From Acaryochloris sp. CCMEE 5410 (GTDB lineage Bacteria; Cyanobacteriota; Cyanobacteriia; Thermosynechococcales; Thermosynechococcaceae): a stretch of DNA of 64,000 nucleotides. Below, piece by piece: positions 19,264 through 28,847 of the stretch. Where the stretch lies: NCBI RefSeq assembly GCF_000238775.2, contig NZ_AFEJ02000001.1, positions 1,674,001 through 1,738,000 of the forward strand, given 5' to 3'. How positions within the stretch are numbered: position 1 is the first letter of the stretch; every line of letters starts with the position of its first letter. Under the pieces are notes generated by a model. The model was not told the origin of the DNA. It saw nothing but the letters and a program-made list of their open reading frames with translations, and did not search any database. A program made the position numbers and the translations under genes.

Positions 19264-21926
19264 GTAAGCCTTTTATCCTCTGTGTGGATGACGAATCTAC
19301 TGTTCTAGAGTCCCTCAAAATTGAATTACGCAAATCCATTGGCCAGGACTGCGCCATTGAAACGGCTCAGGGTGGCGAAGAAGCCCTAGAGATTGTGGAT
19401 GAACTGCTAGAAGATGAATATGAAGTAGCGGTGGTAATCTCTGACTACATCATGCCAGGCATGAAGGGGGATCAAGTTCTCCAGCGCATTCATGAGAAGT
19501 CCCCGGAGACGATCACGGTGATGCTGACGGGGCAAGCAGATGTGGATGCGATCGCAAATGCCGTTACCCATGCCGATCTCTATCGCTACATCGCCAAACC
19601 CTGGCAGGCAGAAGACTTGAAGTTAACCATTGCTTCTGCGGTTCAGAGTTATCTGACGGATCAGCAACTCGCAGAGCAGAACCAAGAACTGCAGTTAATG
19701 AACCAAAAGCTGCAGCAGCTCACCACGGAACAAGAACAAGTGATTCAAGAGCGGACTGCCGCCTTAGAAGCCGCCAACCAGAATTTAAACCTGCAAATTC
19801 AGCGGGTCTTGCTGATTGAGCAGATTACCCAAGACATTCGCCGCAGTCTCGATACTCAGCATATTTTCCAAACCACCGTTGACCAGTTGGGCTATACCCT
19901 TGCAACCAATCGCTGTTTTATTCAGAGCTATTCAGCCCAGAGTTCAGGAGACTCTGACCTGGCGGAGTATTTGGAGATGGATTATGCCTCCTGCCTGGAA
20001 CTAGAGATGGGCAATCATCCCCTGCTGTCGGAAATCTTTGGTCATGATCGCGTATGGGCAATGCCTGAACTAGATCGGGACCAGATGACCGAGGGGGAGA
20101 TCCAATTTTGTGACCAGGCCCAGCTCCAGTCCCTACTGGCGACTCGTACCTCCTATCAGGGCCAGGCCAATGGGGTGATTGTGTTACATCAGTGCGATCG
20201 CAACCGCCATTGGTCCGAAGCAGACATCGAACTACTAGAAGCCGTGGCGGGTCAGGTGGGCATTGCCATTGCCCAAGCCCAACTCTTAGAGCAAGAGCAA
20301 CAGCAGCGCCAGGCCTTAGAAACCAACAATACGGCCCTCGTGCAGGCCAAGCGGGACGCTGATACCGCCAACACCGCTAAATCTCAGTTTCTAGCCAATA
20401 TGAGCCATGAGTTGCGGACCCCCATGAATGCCGTCATTGGCATGACCGGTCTCCTTCTGAATACAGATTTGGATCTGCAACAGGTTGACTTTGTAGAAAC
20501 CATTCGCAGCAGTGGGGATGCATTACTCAGCCTGATTAACGATATTTTAGATTTCTCCAAAATAGAAGCTGGGAAGTTGGAGTTTGAAAACCAGCCCTTT
20601 GACCTCCGAATTTGTATCGAACAAGCCCTCCGTATCGTCGCCCCCAGGGCAGTAGATAAATCCTTAGAATTGGCATACCTTTTTGAACCCGATACCCCCG
20701 AATGGATTATCGGGGATGTGACCCGGCTACGACAAATTATCGTCAACCTCCTCACCAACGGTGTCAAATTTACAGACACGGGAGAAGTGGTGGTCTACAT
20801 TCAAGATGTCACAGCAGATCATGCCGCTCCAGTCCGAAAGGGTCACCATATCCTTCAGATTGTAGTCAAAGACACGGGAATCGGCATTCCGGCTGATCGA
20901 ATGGATCGATTGTTCAAATCCTTTAGCCAAGTGGACGCCTCCACCACCCGAAAATATGGCGGCACCGGATTAGGATTAGCCATTTGTCATCGGCTGTGTG
21001 AGCTGATGGGTGGCCGCATGTGGGTCGAAAGTGAAGTGGGTAAAGGGTCTTCTTTCTACTTCACGATTTCCGTCCCCATCGCTGATCCCGCTCAGCGACC
21101 CATTATTTCTCCTGCCCATTTGGATGGTAAGCATCTGCTGATCGTAGACGACAATCCCACTAACCGTAAAATTCTAACCCTGCAAGCAAAAGCTTGGGGC
21201 ATGACCAGCCAGGCCGTCCCGGGAGGAGCCGCAGCCCTAGCGTTACTCACCGCCGATCATGGGTTTGATCTGGCCGTTCTGGATATGCAAATGCCAGAAA
21301 TGGATGGGTTAACCTTGGCCAAGCGGATTCGGGAACAGTTGGCAGACTTTCCCTTAGTGATGTTGAGCTCTTTGGGCAAAGATGAGTTGATTCAACAGCA
21401 GGGGAATATCAACTTCGCAGCTATCCTAAACAAACCGATTCAACAGTCACGGCTCCATGATGTTCTGGCTAATATTTTTGGAGAGCCTGCCGAACCAGAA
21501 GAACAGCCGCCGGAGCCTGAGCGAGTCAGCCCGGCCTCCCTACGTATTTTGCTGGCAGAAGATGTGGCCGTAAACCAGAAAGTCGCCTTACTGATCCTAA
21601 AACAATTGGGGTATAGCGCTGATGTCGCCAATGATGGCCATGAAGTCTTGGCAGCCTTAAAGCGCCAAACCTATGACATTGTTTTGATGGACGTACATAT
21701 GCCAGAGATGGATGGCCTGACGGCAGCAGCCACCATTCAAAAGGAATGGGGCGCTGAGGATCGCCCCCATATTATTGCCCTGACCGCCAATGCCATGCAG
21801 GGGGATCGAGAGCGGTGCCTAGCAGTCGGGATGCAAGACTATGTCAGTAAACCGATCCGCACAGAGGAACTACAAGCCGCGCTGGATCGGTATCTAAAGA
21901 ATGCTCACATCAAAGTGATGGCCTAG
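19260..21926 (+). CDS. Hybrid histidine kinase: REC-GAF-HisKA-HATPase-REC-REC
   Basis: An 888-residue protein. The order is a receiver with D62 ([11 protein letters not shown]); a coiled coil at about 135-180; a GAF domain at about 185-345; the H-box with H383 ([12 protein letters not shown]); an ATPase domain at about 495-610 with VKDTGIGIP and GGTGLGLAI; a second receiver at about 625-745 ([10 protein letters not shown]); and a third at about 755-880 ([11 protein letters not shown]). It is cytoplasmic. The ATGA overlap with the preceding regulator shows one operon with H-NOX. With N- and C-terminal receivers it can integrate phosphate from the HNOBA kinase with whatever the GAF domain binds. 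The final output is not in this operon. Confidence 0.93.
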   Translation: MSKPFILCVDDESTVLESLKIELRKSIGQDCAIETAQGGEEALEIVDELLEDEYEVAVVISDYIMPGMKGDQVLQRIHEKSPETITVMLTGQADVDAIANAVTHADLYRYIAKPWQAEDLKLTIASAVQSYLTDQQLAEQNQELQLMNQKLQQLTTEQEQVIQERTAALEAANQNLNLQIQRVLLIEQITQDIRRSLDTQHIFQTTVDQLGYTLATNRCFIQSYSAQSSGDSDLAEYLEMDYASCLELEMGNHPLLSEIFGHDRVWAMPELDRDQMTEGEIQFCDQAQLQSLLATRTSYQGQANGVIVLHQCDRNRHWSEADIELLEAVAGQVGIAIAQAQLLEQEQQQRQALETNNTALVQAKRDADTANTAKSQFLANMSHELRTPMNAVIGMTGLLLNTDLDLQQVDFVETIRSSGDALLSLINDILDFSKIEAGKLEFENQPFDLRICIEQALRIVAPRAVDKSLELAYLFEPDTPEWIIGDVTRLRQIIVNLLTNGVKFTDTGEVVVYIQDVTADHAAPVRKGHHILQIVVKDTGIGIPADRMDRLFKSFSQVDASTTRKYGGTGLGLAICHRLCELMGGRMWVESEVGKGSSFYFTISVPIADPAQRPIISPAHLDGKHLLIVDDNPTNRKILTLQAKAWGMTSQAVPGGAAALALLTADHGFDLAVLDMQMPEMDGLTLAKRIREQLADFPLVMLSSLGKDELIQQQGNINFAAILNKPIQQSRLHDVLANIFGEPAEPEEQPPEPERVSPASLRILLAEDVAVNQKVALLILKQLGYSADVANDGHEVLAALKRQTYDIVLMDVHMPEMDGLTAAATIQKEWGAEDRPHIIALTANAMQGDRERCLAVGMQDYVSKPIRTEELQAALDRYLKNAHIKVMA

Positions 21927-22035
21927 GCCTGCGCAATCGTCATCCTCACGCTTATCCACGAGAATTGATCCCTCCTTGCATCAAACTGGATCTGATAGGT
22001 GAATCCTATAGGACAGAGGATTAGCGAGGATCAGC

Positions 22036-23457
22036 ATGACCGAAGAAAGAACATATTTAGAGCTGTCAGAAGACGAAGGGGTCGCCCACAAGTTTTACGA
22101 AGTGGTGGTGAATGGCGCCGAGCTAAAAATCCGGTATGGACGGATTGGCAATGCAGGCCAAACCCAAGAGAAAACCTTGGCGACCCCCGAGAAAGCAAAA
22201 GCCGAAGCCGAGAAAAAGATCAAAGCGAAGCTGCGCAAAGGCTACGAACATGCGGTCCAGGGGGTAAGGAAAAAGCGGGCCATTACCCGACGGGAAATCA
22301 CCAGTACCCGCTCCTCGGCCAAGCGTGCGCCCGTCCTCTGGAAGTTTGCCTCTGGTGCCTCCGCCTTTGGCATCTTTATTGATGAATCTCGCTGCTGGGT
22401 GGGCAATCAAAAGGGACAAATTTTTACCCTTACCCCCGAGGGCCAAGTTACCCAAGAGTTTAAACTCCCCGATGGCGTTAAATGTATTGTGGCTGATGAT
22501 GATTGGCTCTATGCCGGGTGTGACGATGGCAAAGTCTACGACCTAAGCGGTAAAATCCCCCGAGTGGCCTATTCTATTGCCGAGGATGTCGATATCTTTT
22601 GGCTGGATATCAACGACGGGATTTTGGGGGTCTCGGATCGCCAGGGTGTGGTCACCACCATTAACCATGAAGAAGAATCCCAGTGGAACCAACGCAGTAG
22701 TGGCGATCACGGCTGGATGGTCCGATGCGATGAGATTGGTGTCTACCATGGCCATGCTGGTGGAGTGACGATGTATGACTGGGAAGACGGTCAGGTGATT
22801 TGGAATCAGCGGACCCAGGGGGCGGTCCTGTTTGGCTGGCAGGAAGAGTCAACTGTGTATGCCGGTACCAGTCAAGGCCAGGTCTATTGCTTTACAAAAC
22901 AGGGTCAGCAAGAACAGATTCTTAAATGCGATACCCAAGTTTATTCCTGTGCAGCGGCGGCAGACGGCAAATATGTATTTGCGGGAGACAGTTCCTCTTC
23001 TGTTTATTGTTTTGATGCAGACGGCAAACGCCTCTGGAAACTGGGAACGGGCTGTGGTTCTGCCTTCTCCATGCAGTTTATTCAAGATCGTCTATATATT
23101 GTGACGACGGATGGCTCTTTGGCCTGTATTGATGCCAGCGAAGCCGCCATTCAAGCCGCTCAAGCGGGAACTGTGCCGGATGTTGTGAATGTGAAAGCGC
23201 CGAAACTAGATGCGATCGCAGCCTCATCTACCCTAGAAACCACCACCAATGCTGGCCAGGGCGTGATTTTAGTCTGTGTAAAAGACGGTAGCAAATTGCG
23301 GGTCCGGGTAGAATCTGCGGGTTATCACACTGACTGGAATGTCCAGTTTCCCAAAGAAATGCGGGAAGCAGGAGCGCGCTACGTGGTCGAAGACTTGCGG
23401 GAATCAGCCCGAGGCGGCTTCTATCGCGCCTACGGTGAAATCAAGAAGCTGGTTTAA
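22036..23457 (+). CDS. WGR-domain protein with beta-propeller
   Basis: A 473-residue soluble protein. Residues 1-80 form a WGR domain (YGRIGNAGQTQEKT), a module found in PARPs and in some bacterial DNA-linked proteins. About residues 95-375 contain repeated blades (CWVGNQKGQIFTL, YAGTSQGQVYCF, VFAGDSSSSVYCFDADGKRLW) of a PQQ/WD-like propeller. The C-terminal 60 residues (VRVESAGYHTDWNVQFPKE) form a separate small domain. It converges on the retron reverse transcriptase and the two 3' ends overlap by 17 bp. That tight pairing suggests linkage, but the opposite strands argue against one operon. Function is unknown. Confidence 0.75.
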   Translation: MTEERTYLELSEDEGVAHKFYEVVVNGAELKIRYGRIGNAGQTQEKTLATPEKAKAEAEKKIKAKLRKGYEHAVQGVRKKRAITRREITSTRSSAKRAPVLWKFASGASAFGIFIDESRCWVGNQKGQIFTLTPEGQVTQEFKLPDGVKCIVADDDWLYAGCDDGKVYDLSGKIPRVAYSIAEDVDIFWLDINDGILGVSDRQGVVTTINHEEESQWNQRSSGDHGWMVRCDEIGVYHGHAGGVTMYDWEDGQVIWNQRTQGAVLFGWQEESTVYAGTSQGQVYCFTKQGQQEQILKCDTQVYSCAAAADGKYVFAGDSSSSVYCFDADGKRLWKLGTGCGSAFSMQFIQDRLYIVTTDGSLACIDASEAAIQAAQAGTVPDVVNVKAPKLDAIAASSTLETTTNAGQGVILVCVKDGSKLRVRVESAGYHTDWNVQFPKEMREAGARYVVEDLRESARGGFYRAYGEIKKLV

Positions 23458-24871
23458 AGGCTTGAACGCGGGGTGGATACTTGCGCTTGATTCGCTTGAC
23501 TTGAGCCTGGAATTGGGCTCCGCGTTCAGGATTCACCATTTCCACAAAATTGGCATAGCCTTGGATCTGGGCAAACGAGACCGGCTGGCCGTTCCAATGC
23601 TGATCGTCATAGCCGGACTGCTCAATTTGGTGAAGCAACGCCCGGAATCGCTTGAGGGTTTTACGGTCAACATTCAGCTTTTCATTGACAACCACCCCCG
23701 TCACCTCTTGCTGCCGACCACTGCGAAGCACCCGCGTCTTCTGAGGATGAATTGTAAACCCTTCGTGGGTGACAATGGCATGGGTCCGTCGCAACAGCTT
23801 GCCCACCTGCTGCTGAGGCTGACCTGTGGCTGAGAAGGTTAGATCATCGGCATAGCGCGTATACCGATATCCCAACTCTGCCGCCATGGCCGTCAACCGA
23901 CGATCTAGACGCCGACAGAGCAGATTGGTCAATATGGGGCTGGTAGGTGCTCCTTGAGGCAAATGTCGCTGAGACTGGGCCACATAGTAATGCTGACCAT
24001 CCAAGTCCACCTCCACCACATCCGGTTCTGTACAGAGCAGGGCAAAAATCGTGGCGGCAGCTTCGCTATAGCCAAAAGAGCGAAATAAACCTTTAATCCG
24101 GGGATAGGAAACGGACGGGAAAAAATCTTGGAGATCAAGATTAATCACCACATCGGCTCCCAAGTGTGGCGTTGCATTGGTAACGATGGAGCGCCCCGGA
24201 CAAAACCCATGAGCAGCTTCATGGAGGGGAATGGCGGCTAGCAGCTTCTCTACGATCCAGTATTGAGCCTGCTTCAAGCGGGGCATAGGTGCTGAAATCA
24301 GGCGCTCTCCCCCAGTTTTCTTGGAAATTTTAAAGCGAACATAGTGGGAAATTTGGGCCGTCCGCCGAGAGAAAGCTAAGAAGCGCAACTGGCCAACGCT
24401 AATCTGCATGGCCTTGGCAATTTCTTCTGCCGTCCCATAGGCAGGGAGTCCATATTGTTGAAGTCGGGTGCGATCGCACTCGGTCTGATTAAGTCCCCCG
24501 GAAACCCCTGTTCCCAGATAGACAATATCGCGGGTTTTTCGGTCTTGCCATGCTGCAGCTCGGGCCTGTCGTTCTTGTTCTCGCCGTTCTTTCGTTTCTT
24601 GTCGTTTCTTTTTAGACGCAGCGAGTCGTTCTTTGTAGAGCTGCTTCTTAATGGCGGCTTCGTTGTGGAGTTTGCGGTTCTCGGCCCGCAATGCCGCGAG
24701 TTCTCGCTGAATTTCCCCTTTACGCCGAATCTCAGTAGCCGGATCTTGGGGCATCTCGCCCTCGGCAGGCCAAAATCCTAACCGCACCATTTCTTCTAGG
24801 ATGACCTCATCACGGGAGCTTTGACGGATGCGATCGTAGAGTTCTTGGCGAGTACGGGGTTGATTGGACAT
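23441..24871 (-). CDS. Retron reverse transcriptase, myxobacterial (Mx162-like) type
   Basis: A 476-residue protein. A charged coiled-coil extension fills residues 1-112. From GTAEEIAKAMQISVGQLRFLAF (148) onward it is a reverse transcriptase. It carries the retron-specific NAxxH motif (NATPH, 232-236), motif A INLDLQDFF with D246, PQGAPTSP (305-312), the catalytic YADD (340-343) and the retron VTG motif (390-392). The layout, including IVYLGTGVS before the RT core and AAHGF-PGRSI in it, closely recalls the Mx162 enzyme as I remember it. It should prime from a 2'-OH of its own RNA to make msDNA. That RNA is visible directly upstream (24929-25156), 57 bp before the start codon. No maturase or group II intron domain is present. 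Confidence 0.95.
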   Translation of the reverse strand: MSNQPRTRQELYDRIRQSSRDEVILEEMVRLGFWPAEGEMPQDPATEIRRKGEIQRELAALRAENRKLHNEAAIKKQLYKERLAASKKKRQETKERREQERQARAAAWQDRKTRDIVYLGTGVSGGLNQTECDRTRLQQYGLPAYGTAEEIAKAMQISVGQLRFLAFSRRTAQISHYVRFKISKKTGGERLISAPMPRLKQAQYWIVEKLLAAIPLHEAAHGFCPGRSIVTNATPHLGADVVINLDLQDFFPSVSYPRIKGLFRSFGYSEAAATIFALLCTEPDVVEVDLDGQHYYVAQSQRHLPQGAPTSPILTNLLCRRLDRRLTAMAAELGYRYTRYADDLTFSATGQPQQQVGKLLRRTHAIVTHEGFTIHPQKTRVLRSGRQQEVTGVVVNEKLNVDRKTLKRFRALLHQIEQSGYDDQHWNGQPVSFAQIQGYANFVEMVNPERGAQFQAQVKRIKRKYPPRVQAFKPAS

Positions 24872-24928
24872 AGAGCCGAGAAAGGTGAACTCGATGATAT
24901 AAGTAGCGATCTATTTCGAAAAAATAAA

Positions 24929-25156
24929 CCCGGTCAGTTAAGCGCCTCTTCGTAAACCTCTTCGGACTGGATTGCTCAACTCGAGCGGGGCCGCTCTACC
25001 AGTGCTCGTTAGTTTCATGGAAACTAAACCGTAACAGCACTGGTAGAGCGAAGCCCCGCACAGTAAAGAGCAAGCCAGTGATGCGCGTTTAGACTAATCA
25101 CATGAATGGCGATGCACCATTCGGGTTGCAAGGGGTAAACTTAAACTGACCGAGCT
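24929..25156 (-). ncRNA. Retron msr-msd RNA
   Basis: Read on the minus strand, all parts of a retron RNA occur in order. a1 is CGGTCAGTTTAAG at 25152-25140. The msr has two stem-loops: GAATGG/CCATTC at 25122-25104 and GTGAT/ATCAC at 25101-25078. The msd hairpin at 25059-24985 has stems of 7 bp (GCGGGGC), 15 bp (CGCTCTACCAGTGCT) and about 9 bp around a short loop. a2 is CTTAACTGACCG at 24942-24931. a1 and a2 pair over 12 bp with one bulged T, extendable by wobble pairs to 24928/25155. The 3'-terminal G of a1 (25140) is the likely branching guanosine, by analogy with Ec86. Exact msDNA ends cannot be read from sequence. Confidence 0.9.
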
Positions 25157-25182
25157 ATATAGTACTTTTGTACTGTTAGTGT

Positions 25183-25212
25183 ATCATAACACTCTCTTCG
25201 TAGAATGCCCAA
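25183..25212 (-). promoter_or_regulatory. Candidate retron promoter
   Basis: On the minus strand a -35 candidate TTGGGC (25212-25207) is followed after 18 bp by a good -10 box TATGAT (25188-25183). A start near 25176 would place the transcript just upstream of a1 and include the whole msr-msd and the RT gene. The small palindrome AGTACAAAAGTACT (25174-25161) would lie at the very 5' end of that RNA. Confidence 0.5.
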
Positions 25213-25338
25213 TATCAAAGTTGAGTTTGCAGTCTCAAAGCGTTCTAGCAGTGGTGGAAATGTACGAGAACATCATTGATACACTTCCATCTCAGCAGGA
25301 TGTCCAAACCACCCCAAAAGAGATATTCCATCCACTCG

Positions 25339-25848
25339 TTAAGTCTCGTTGAGTCGGTAGATTGACACGATCTGGCATCCTTCAACATGTGGATCCGTAC
25401 CATTTGTCTGCAACAACGCTTGCTGGATATCCTTAACGGTCTGATAACTCAGAACTAGCGCATTGGGGGACAAGGAACGATTGATCTGGTCTACATCATT
25501 TCCCCAATTAGTCAGCAAGGAGATGTCACAATAGTCATCGATTAAATCAAATCCTAAAAAGCGTGGATCGCCCTGATCATGCTCGCTAAATCTCAAACCC
25601 ACCAGATCCCCCTGCCCCATCTCACTCTGCTTTTGCACAGCATAGTCATAATCCGTGATTAGGTGAGTCTTGAAATCCTGATTAACAACATGGTTCCAAT
25701 CGTCCTCCTCTGTTGCATCAAAAAGGCTGGGTCTGAGAATGCCATCTATCGAATCAAAACAGGTAAAGGCTAACCCCCGCCATTGGCAGTAACTTATCCA
25801 GCAATCGCCGTCTCTAGGAGAAAAACGCTCGACAATGGTAAACAGCAT
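25339..25848 (-). CDS. Hypothetical protein, 169 aa
   Basis: I do not recognise it. It is an acidic soluble protein rich in Asp, Trp and Tyr (SPRDGDCWISYCQWRG, TEEDDWNHV, LLTNWGNDVDQI). No signal peptide, membrane segment or nucleotide-binding motif is visible. The composition and size are like bacterial immunity or small regulatory proteins, but that is a weak guess. It is on the same strand as the retron, about 180 bp upstream of its RNA, and downstream of the exonuclease gene. Confidence 0.5.
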   Translation of the reverse strand: MLFTIVERFSPRDGDCWISYCQWRGLAFTCFDSIDGILRPSLFDATEEDDWNHVVNQDFKTHLITDYDYAVQKQSEMGQGDLVGLRFSEHDQGDPRFLGFDLIDDYCDISLLTNWGNDVDQINRSLSPNALVLSYQTVKDIQQALLQTNGTDPHVEGCQIVSIYRLNET

Positions 25849-25930
25849 GTTCTTAGGCTCATGGCTCGGTCAATATTGCTCTGAATAGGGGGACTCATTG
25901 CAAAGCATCTGTTGTGAACGCTCTAGAGAT

Positions 25931-26482
25931 TCACTCAGAAAAAGCAGTTTGAACAATGCGGGCAATATTTCGAGCATCATCTATACCCCGATGATGAACC
26001 CCTTCAAGCTCTAGACCTAGTTTGGCCAATGCGCCTGCCATACCAAACTTCTTTTTTGAGTTGATCTCGATAGAGAATGCTTGCTTTAAATTGAGATGAT
26101 CTCCTGGAAAGGGATAGCCAACGCCATGCAACTGGCAATCCTGCACAAATTGATGCCGATCATAATCTCCCCAAGAGCAGAACCGATAACTCCCACAGGG
26201 GTAAAACCAAGATTGAAAATCTTTTAGAGCCACCGGGAAAAGTGGGGCCTCTTCAATATCCTGCTGAGAAATGGATGTCAGAGATTTGCAGAATTCAGTC
26301 AACACAGGATGAAGAATGGGCTTTATAAAGGTTTGGTATTCACTCTCTATCTGCAGGGTTTGTGAGTTGAGAAGCACAGCTCCAATCTCAATCATCTCCA
26401 TTCTGCGGCGAGGAATGGAATTATCATCCGCACAGGTGGCTTCAAGATCAACAATCAAGTAATATTTCTGACTAATTTTCAT
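25931..26482 (-). CDS. DEDDh 3'-5' exonuclease (ERI1/KapD-like)
   Basis: A 183-residue single-domain nuclease. Exo I is YLIVDLEATC (metal-binding D and E). Exo II includes CSWGDYDRHQF and Exo III is HHRGIDDARNIARI, with the general-base histidine and the last aspartate. The MEMIEIGAVLLN segment after Exo I is characteristic of the ERI1/KapD branch, which trims RNA or single-stranded nucleic acid 3' ends. I chose the ATG at 26482 (MKISQKYY) over an upstream TTG. It lies on the retron strand, about 0.8 kb upstream of the retron RNA. Any role in msDNA processing is speculative. Confidence 0.85.
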   Translation of the reverse strand: MKISQKYYLIVDLEATCADDNSIPRRRMEMIEIGAVLLNSQTLQIESEYQTFIKPILHPVLTEFCKSLTSISQQDIEEAPLFPVALKDFQSWFYPCGSYRFCSWGDYDRHQFVQDCQLHGVGYPFPGDHLNLKQAFSIEINSKKKFGMAGALAKLGLELEGVHHRGIDDARNIARIVQTAFSE

Positions 26483-26506
26483 TGATGTCGTGGAGGAGAC
26501 ACCCAA

Positions 26507-26779
26507 GGACTCAATTAGGACTATGGCACTCGGTGCCTAGCTAAATATAAGTGCTTATGTAGTTTCTAGATATTTCCCTGTCAAAGCAGAGGCAGTCTCT
26601 TCGCGCATCATACCAATAGCCCTAGGGCTGTCGTCCCTCGTCATACCTCCGTTTCTACGAGCACGGTAGGCCAATATACCAGTTCGATGCAAGCCTTAGG
26701 ATGATGACAGTTGTACATTCCAAAATTAAATGCTCCTGGTCCAACAGCGGTTACCCCAACACTTGGATAATTGGCTTGA
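26507..26779. other. Intergenic stretch, no gene seen
   Basis: This lies between the exonuclease gene and the ISL3 remnant. It contains the short palindrome AGCCCTAGGGCT near 26626-26637 but no coding frame that I can support. It may be further decayed IS sequence. Confidence 0.4.
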
Positions 26780-26832
26780 ACAGTCAAAGCAGGTCTGGCT
26801 TTAGAGGTTAGTAATGAGCCTGTGGAGGGACT

Positions 26833-28682
26833 GATGCTGTTGGCGAATGTACTACGAGAGATTTTTTTGTATTATCAAAACCTGAAAATTTGTCAATTCT
26901 AGGGAGTGGCTAACGCTGCAAATCGCGATGTCCGGGTTTGAGCATGCGGTGTTCCCTGCAACCATGAAACAATGCGTTTTACATTGATCGCAGTACTTGT
27001 GAGCACATGCTGCAAGCGCGTTTTAGCTAATCCTAAATAGCGAGATCGCCTCATTCCAAAGGCATTGACTCCTTGCGAAATAGTCCCTTCAATCCCCGCT
27101 CGCTTGTTATAAGTCTGTTGCCATTCTTCTGTATTTTGTTGCTTTCGAACCTCTTGCAATGCTTGATGTCTTTTTTTAGTACGTAGGGTCAGAGACCTCG
27201 CTTCAGTGGGGGAACGAGTACATAAACCACGATGCTGACACAATCGACAGTCTGTCCGGGAGAACTTGACAACAATCACTCGGTTGCCCCAAGCATCTTT
27301 TGCTCCTTTCCAAGTTCGGCTTTTTTTGCCTTGAGGACAAGTCACTCGTCGCGTATTCCAATTGATCTTGAATTGGTCTAAATCATATGCTTCAGGGGTT
27401 TTGGCTTGCCAACTTGAGTTGGGTCGTGTGGGGCCAATTAATGTCACTTCATATCGACTTTGGCTTGTTACAAGCAATTCACTATCAACATAGGCTGAGT
27501 CGACAATATGTTCACTTGGAAGTAAGTCTTTGAGTTTCAGTGCCTTGTGTACTTTTTCAGTCTGATCGACATCAGCAAGATGAGCATGGGTCGTCAGGAC
27601 ATTAGTAATCAGATGCATCTGATTCTCGTCACAGGATTCTGTTAAATGTACCTTGTAACCAACCCAGGTAGTGGTTCTCTTATTGGCATAGTGAGCCTCA
27701 GGGTCATAGGGTGAATCGAAGCGCTGACCTGCAGGAGGTAAATCCTTCGCGGGCGAAGCCGGACTTTGCCGCGTTCAACGAAGTATTGATGGACCCAAGT
27801 CAGACGCATAATCTCAACAGTTTGAATCTGGCGCAGATGAATAGGAGTAGTTTCATCCCAAAGCTTTTCAAGCAACTGCATCCCATCCCTGCCAATCATT
27901 TCAGCGTGTTTTTGGCGTGCTGCTATTCCCTTAGGCAGATGATACTCTTCTACTGGTAATGCGTAACGGCCATACCAATCTTGTGGAACCCATTGCTGCA
28001 ACCAATCAGGATCAATTCCAGCGATCTCGTTCAGCACCGCTCGCAAGGTTTCTCCAATACCTTCAAGTCGATTCAGCATCCGAATATGAGCGATGACATG
28101 GGTGGCGTCTGTTCGTTGCTTACCACCTGCTTTGAGCCATTCTTTCTCTTGGCATCGTTGCAACAAGAGATCGAGTAGATGCTGTTCCGTATGACTTTGG
28201 ATAAGACGCTGACGGAATTCACATAGCACCGAGAAATCAAATCCTGAATCGGTTAATTCTAGTCCTAGCGCATATTTCCAATCAATTCGACTGCGGACAG
28301 CATCTGCTGCCTTCCGATCAGTCAGTCCTTCCATAAACTGCATGACACAGATTAGAGCTAAGCGCCAGGGACTAATAGCAGGTTGACCTTGAGCTGGATA
28401 TAAAGCTGAGAAGTCTTGATCGGTGTAGATGGTTCCTATCTCTTCTCTTAAAGCCATGAACACATTGCCTTTAGGGAATGCAGCATGTGCAACACGAATA
28501 GTTTCTTCAGGTATAAAACCAGGAGCATGCGGTTGAAGTGACATAGTGTTGAGAGTTCTGATAACGATTAGTTTGGATACTCAACTAATTATCAGTGCTT
28601 ATTTTTGTACTTTAGATAGCAAAGTGAAATCAGGTTTTGATAATACAAAAAAATCTCTCGTAGTACATTCGCCAACAGCATC
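26833..28682 (-). mobile_element. IS1182-family insertion sequence, 52-bp inverted repeats, 7-bp duplication
   Basis: Perfect 52-bp terminal inverted repeats lie at 26833-26884 and 28631-28682 (outer ends GATGCTGTTGGCGAATGTAC). Both are flanked by AGGGACT (26826-26832 and 28683-28689), a 7-bp target duplication. Perfectly matched ends and an intact duplication show a recent insertion, although its transposase has already lost a base. It lies inside an ISL3-type transposase remnant. Confidence 0.95.
26899..28544 (-). pseudogene. IS1182-family transposase with one frameshift
   Basis: The N-terminal part (from 28544) has the IS1182/IS5-like features PWRLALICVMQFMEGLTDRK and FDFSVLCEFRQRL. After GKVRLRP near 27765 one base appears to be missing. 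The protein should go on KDLPPAGQRFDSPYDPEAHY, and that continues in another frame to RAGIEGTISQGVNAFGMRRS and the stop at 26899. The C-terminal half includes the cysteine cluster DCRLCQHRGLC, common in this family. A single indel means the copy could revert or be suppressed, but as read it makes no full transposase. Confidence 0.92.
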
Positions 28683-28847
28683 AGGGACTTAACAAAAAAC
28701 TGAAAAGACTCAAACGACAGATGTATGGACTGGCTGGACGGGACCTGTTGAATAAGCGTTTGGTTTTAGCCCACTGAAATGCTGGACAGTCATACCGTGG
28801 GCGTACAAACTGAAGTTGCTGTTCAAATGAACAACGTTGATTAATTC

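Larger units (their letters stand above)
26780..28777 (+). pseudogene. ISL3-type transposase C-terminus, split by an IS1182 element
   Basis: If the IS1182 element (26833-28682) and one copy of its 7-bp duplication are removed, one + strand frame reads from 26780 through the junction to TGA at 28775-28777. It gives VSNEPVEGLNKKLKRLKRQM then YGLAGRDLLNKR. This is the characteristic end of an ISL3-family transposase (EGxNxKLKxxKRxxYG). Only about 115 bases each side of the junction are recognisable and the 5' part of the gene is gone. So an older ISL3 remnant served as target for the later element. Confidence 0.75.

Noticed and set aside
23441-24871. Group II intron or DGR reverse transcriptase
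   Set aside because: No maturase/endonuclease domains, no template/variable repeat pair; NAxxH and VTG motifs plus the upstream msr-msd fit a retron.
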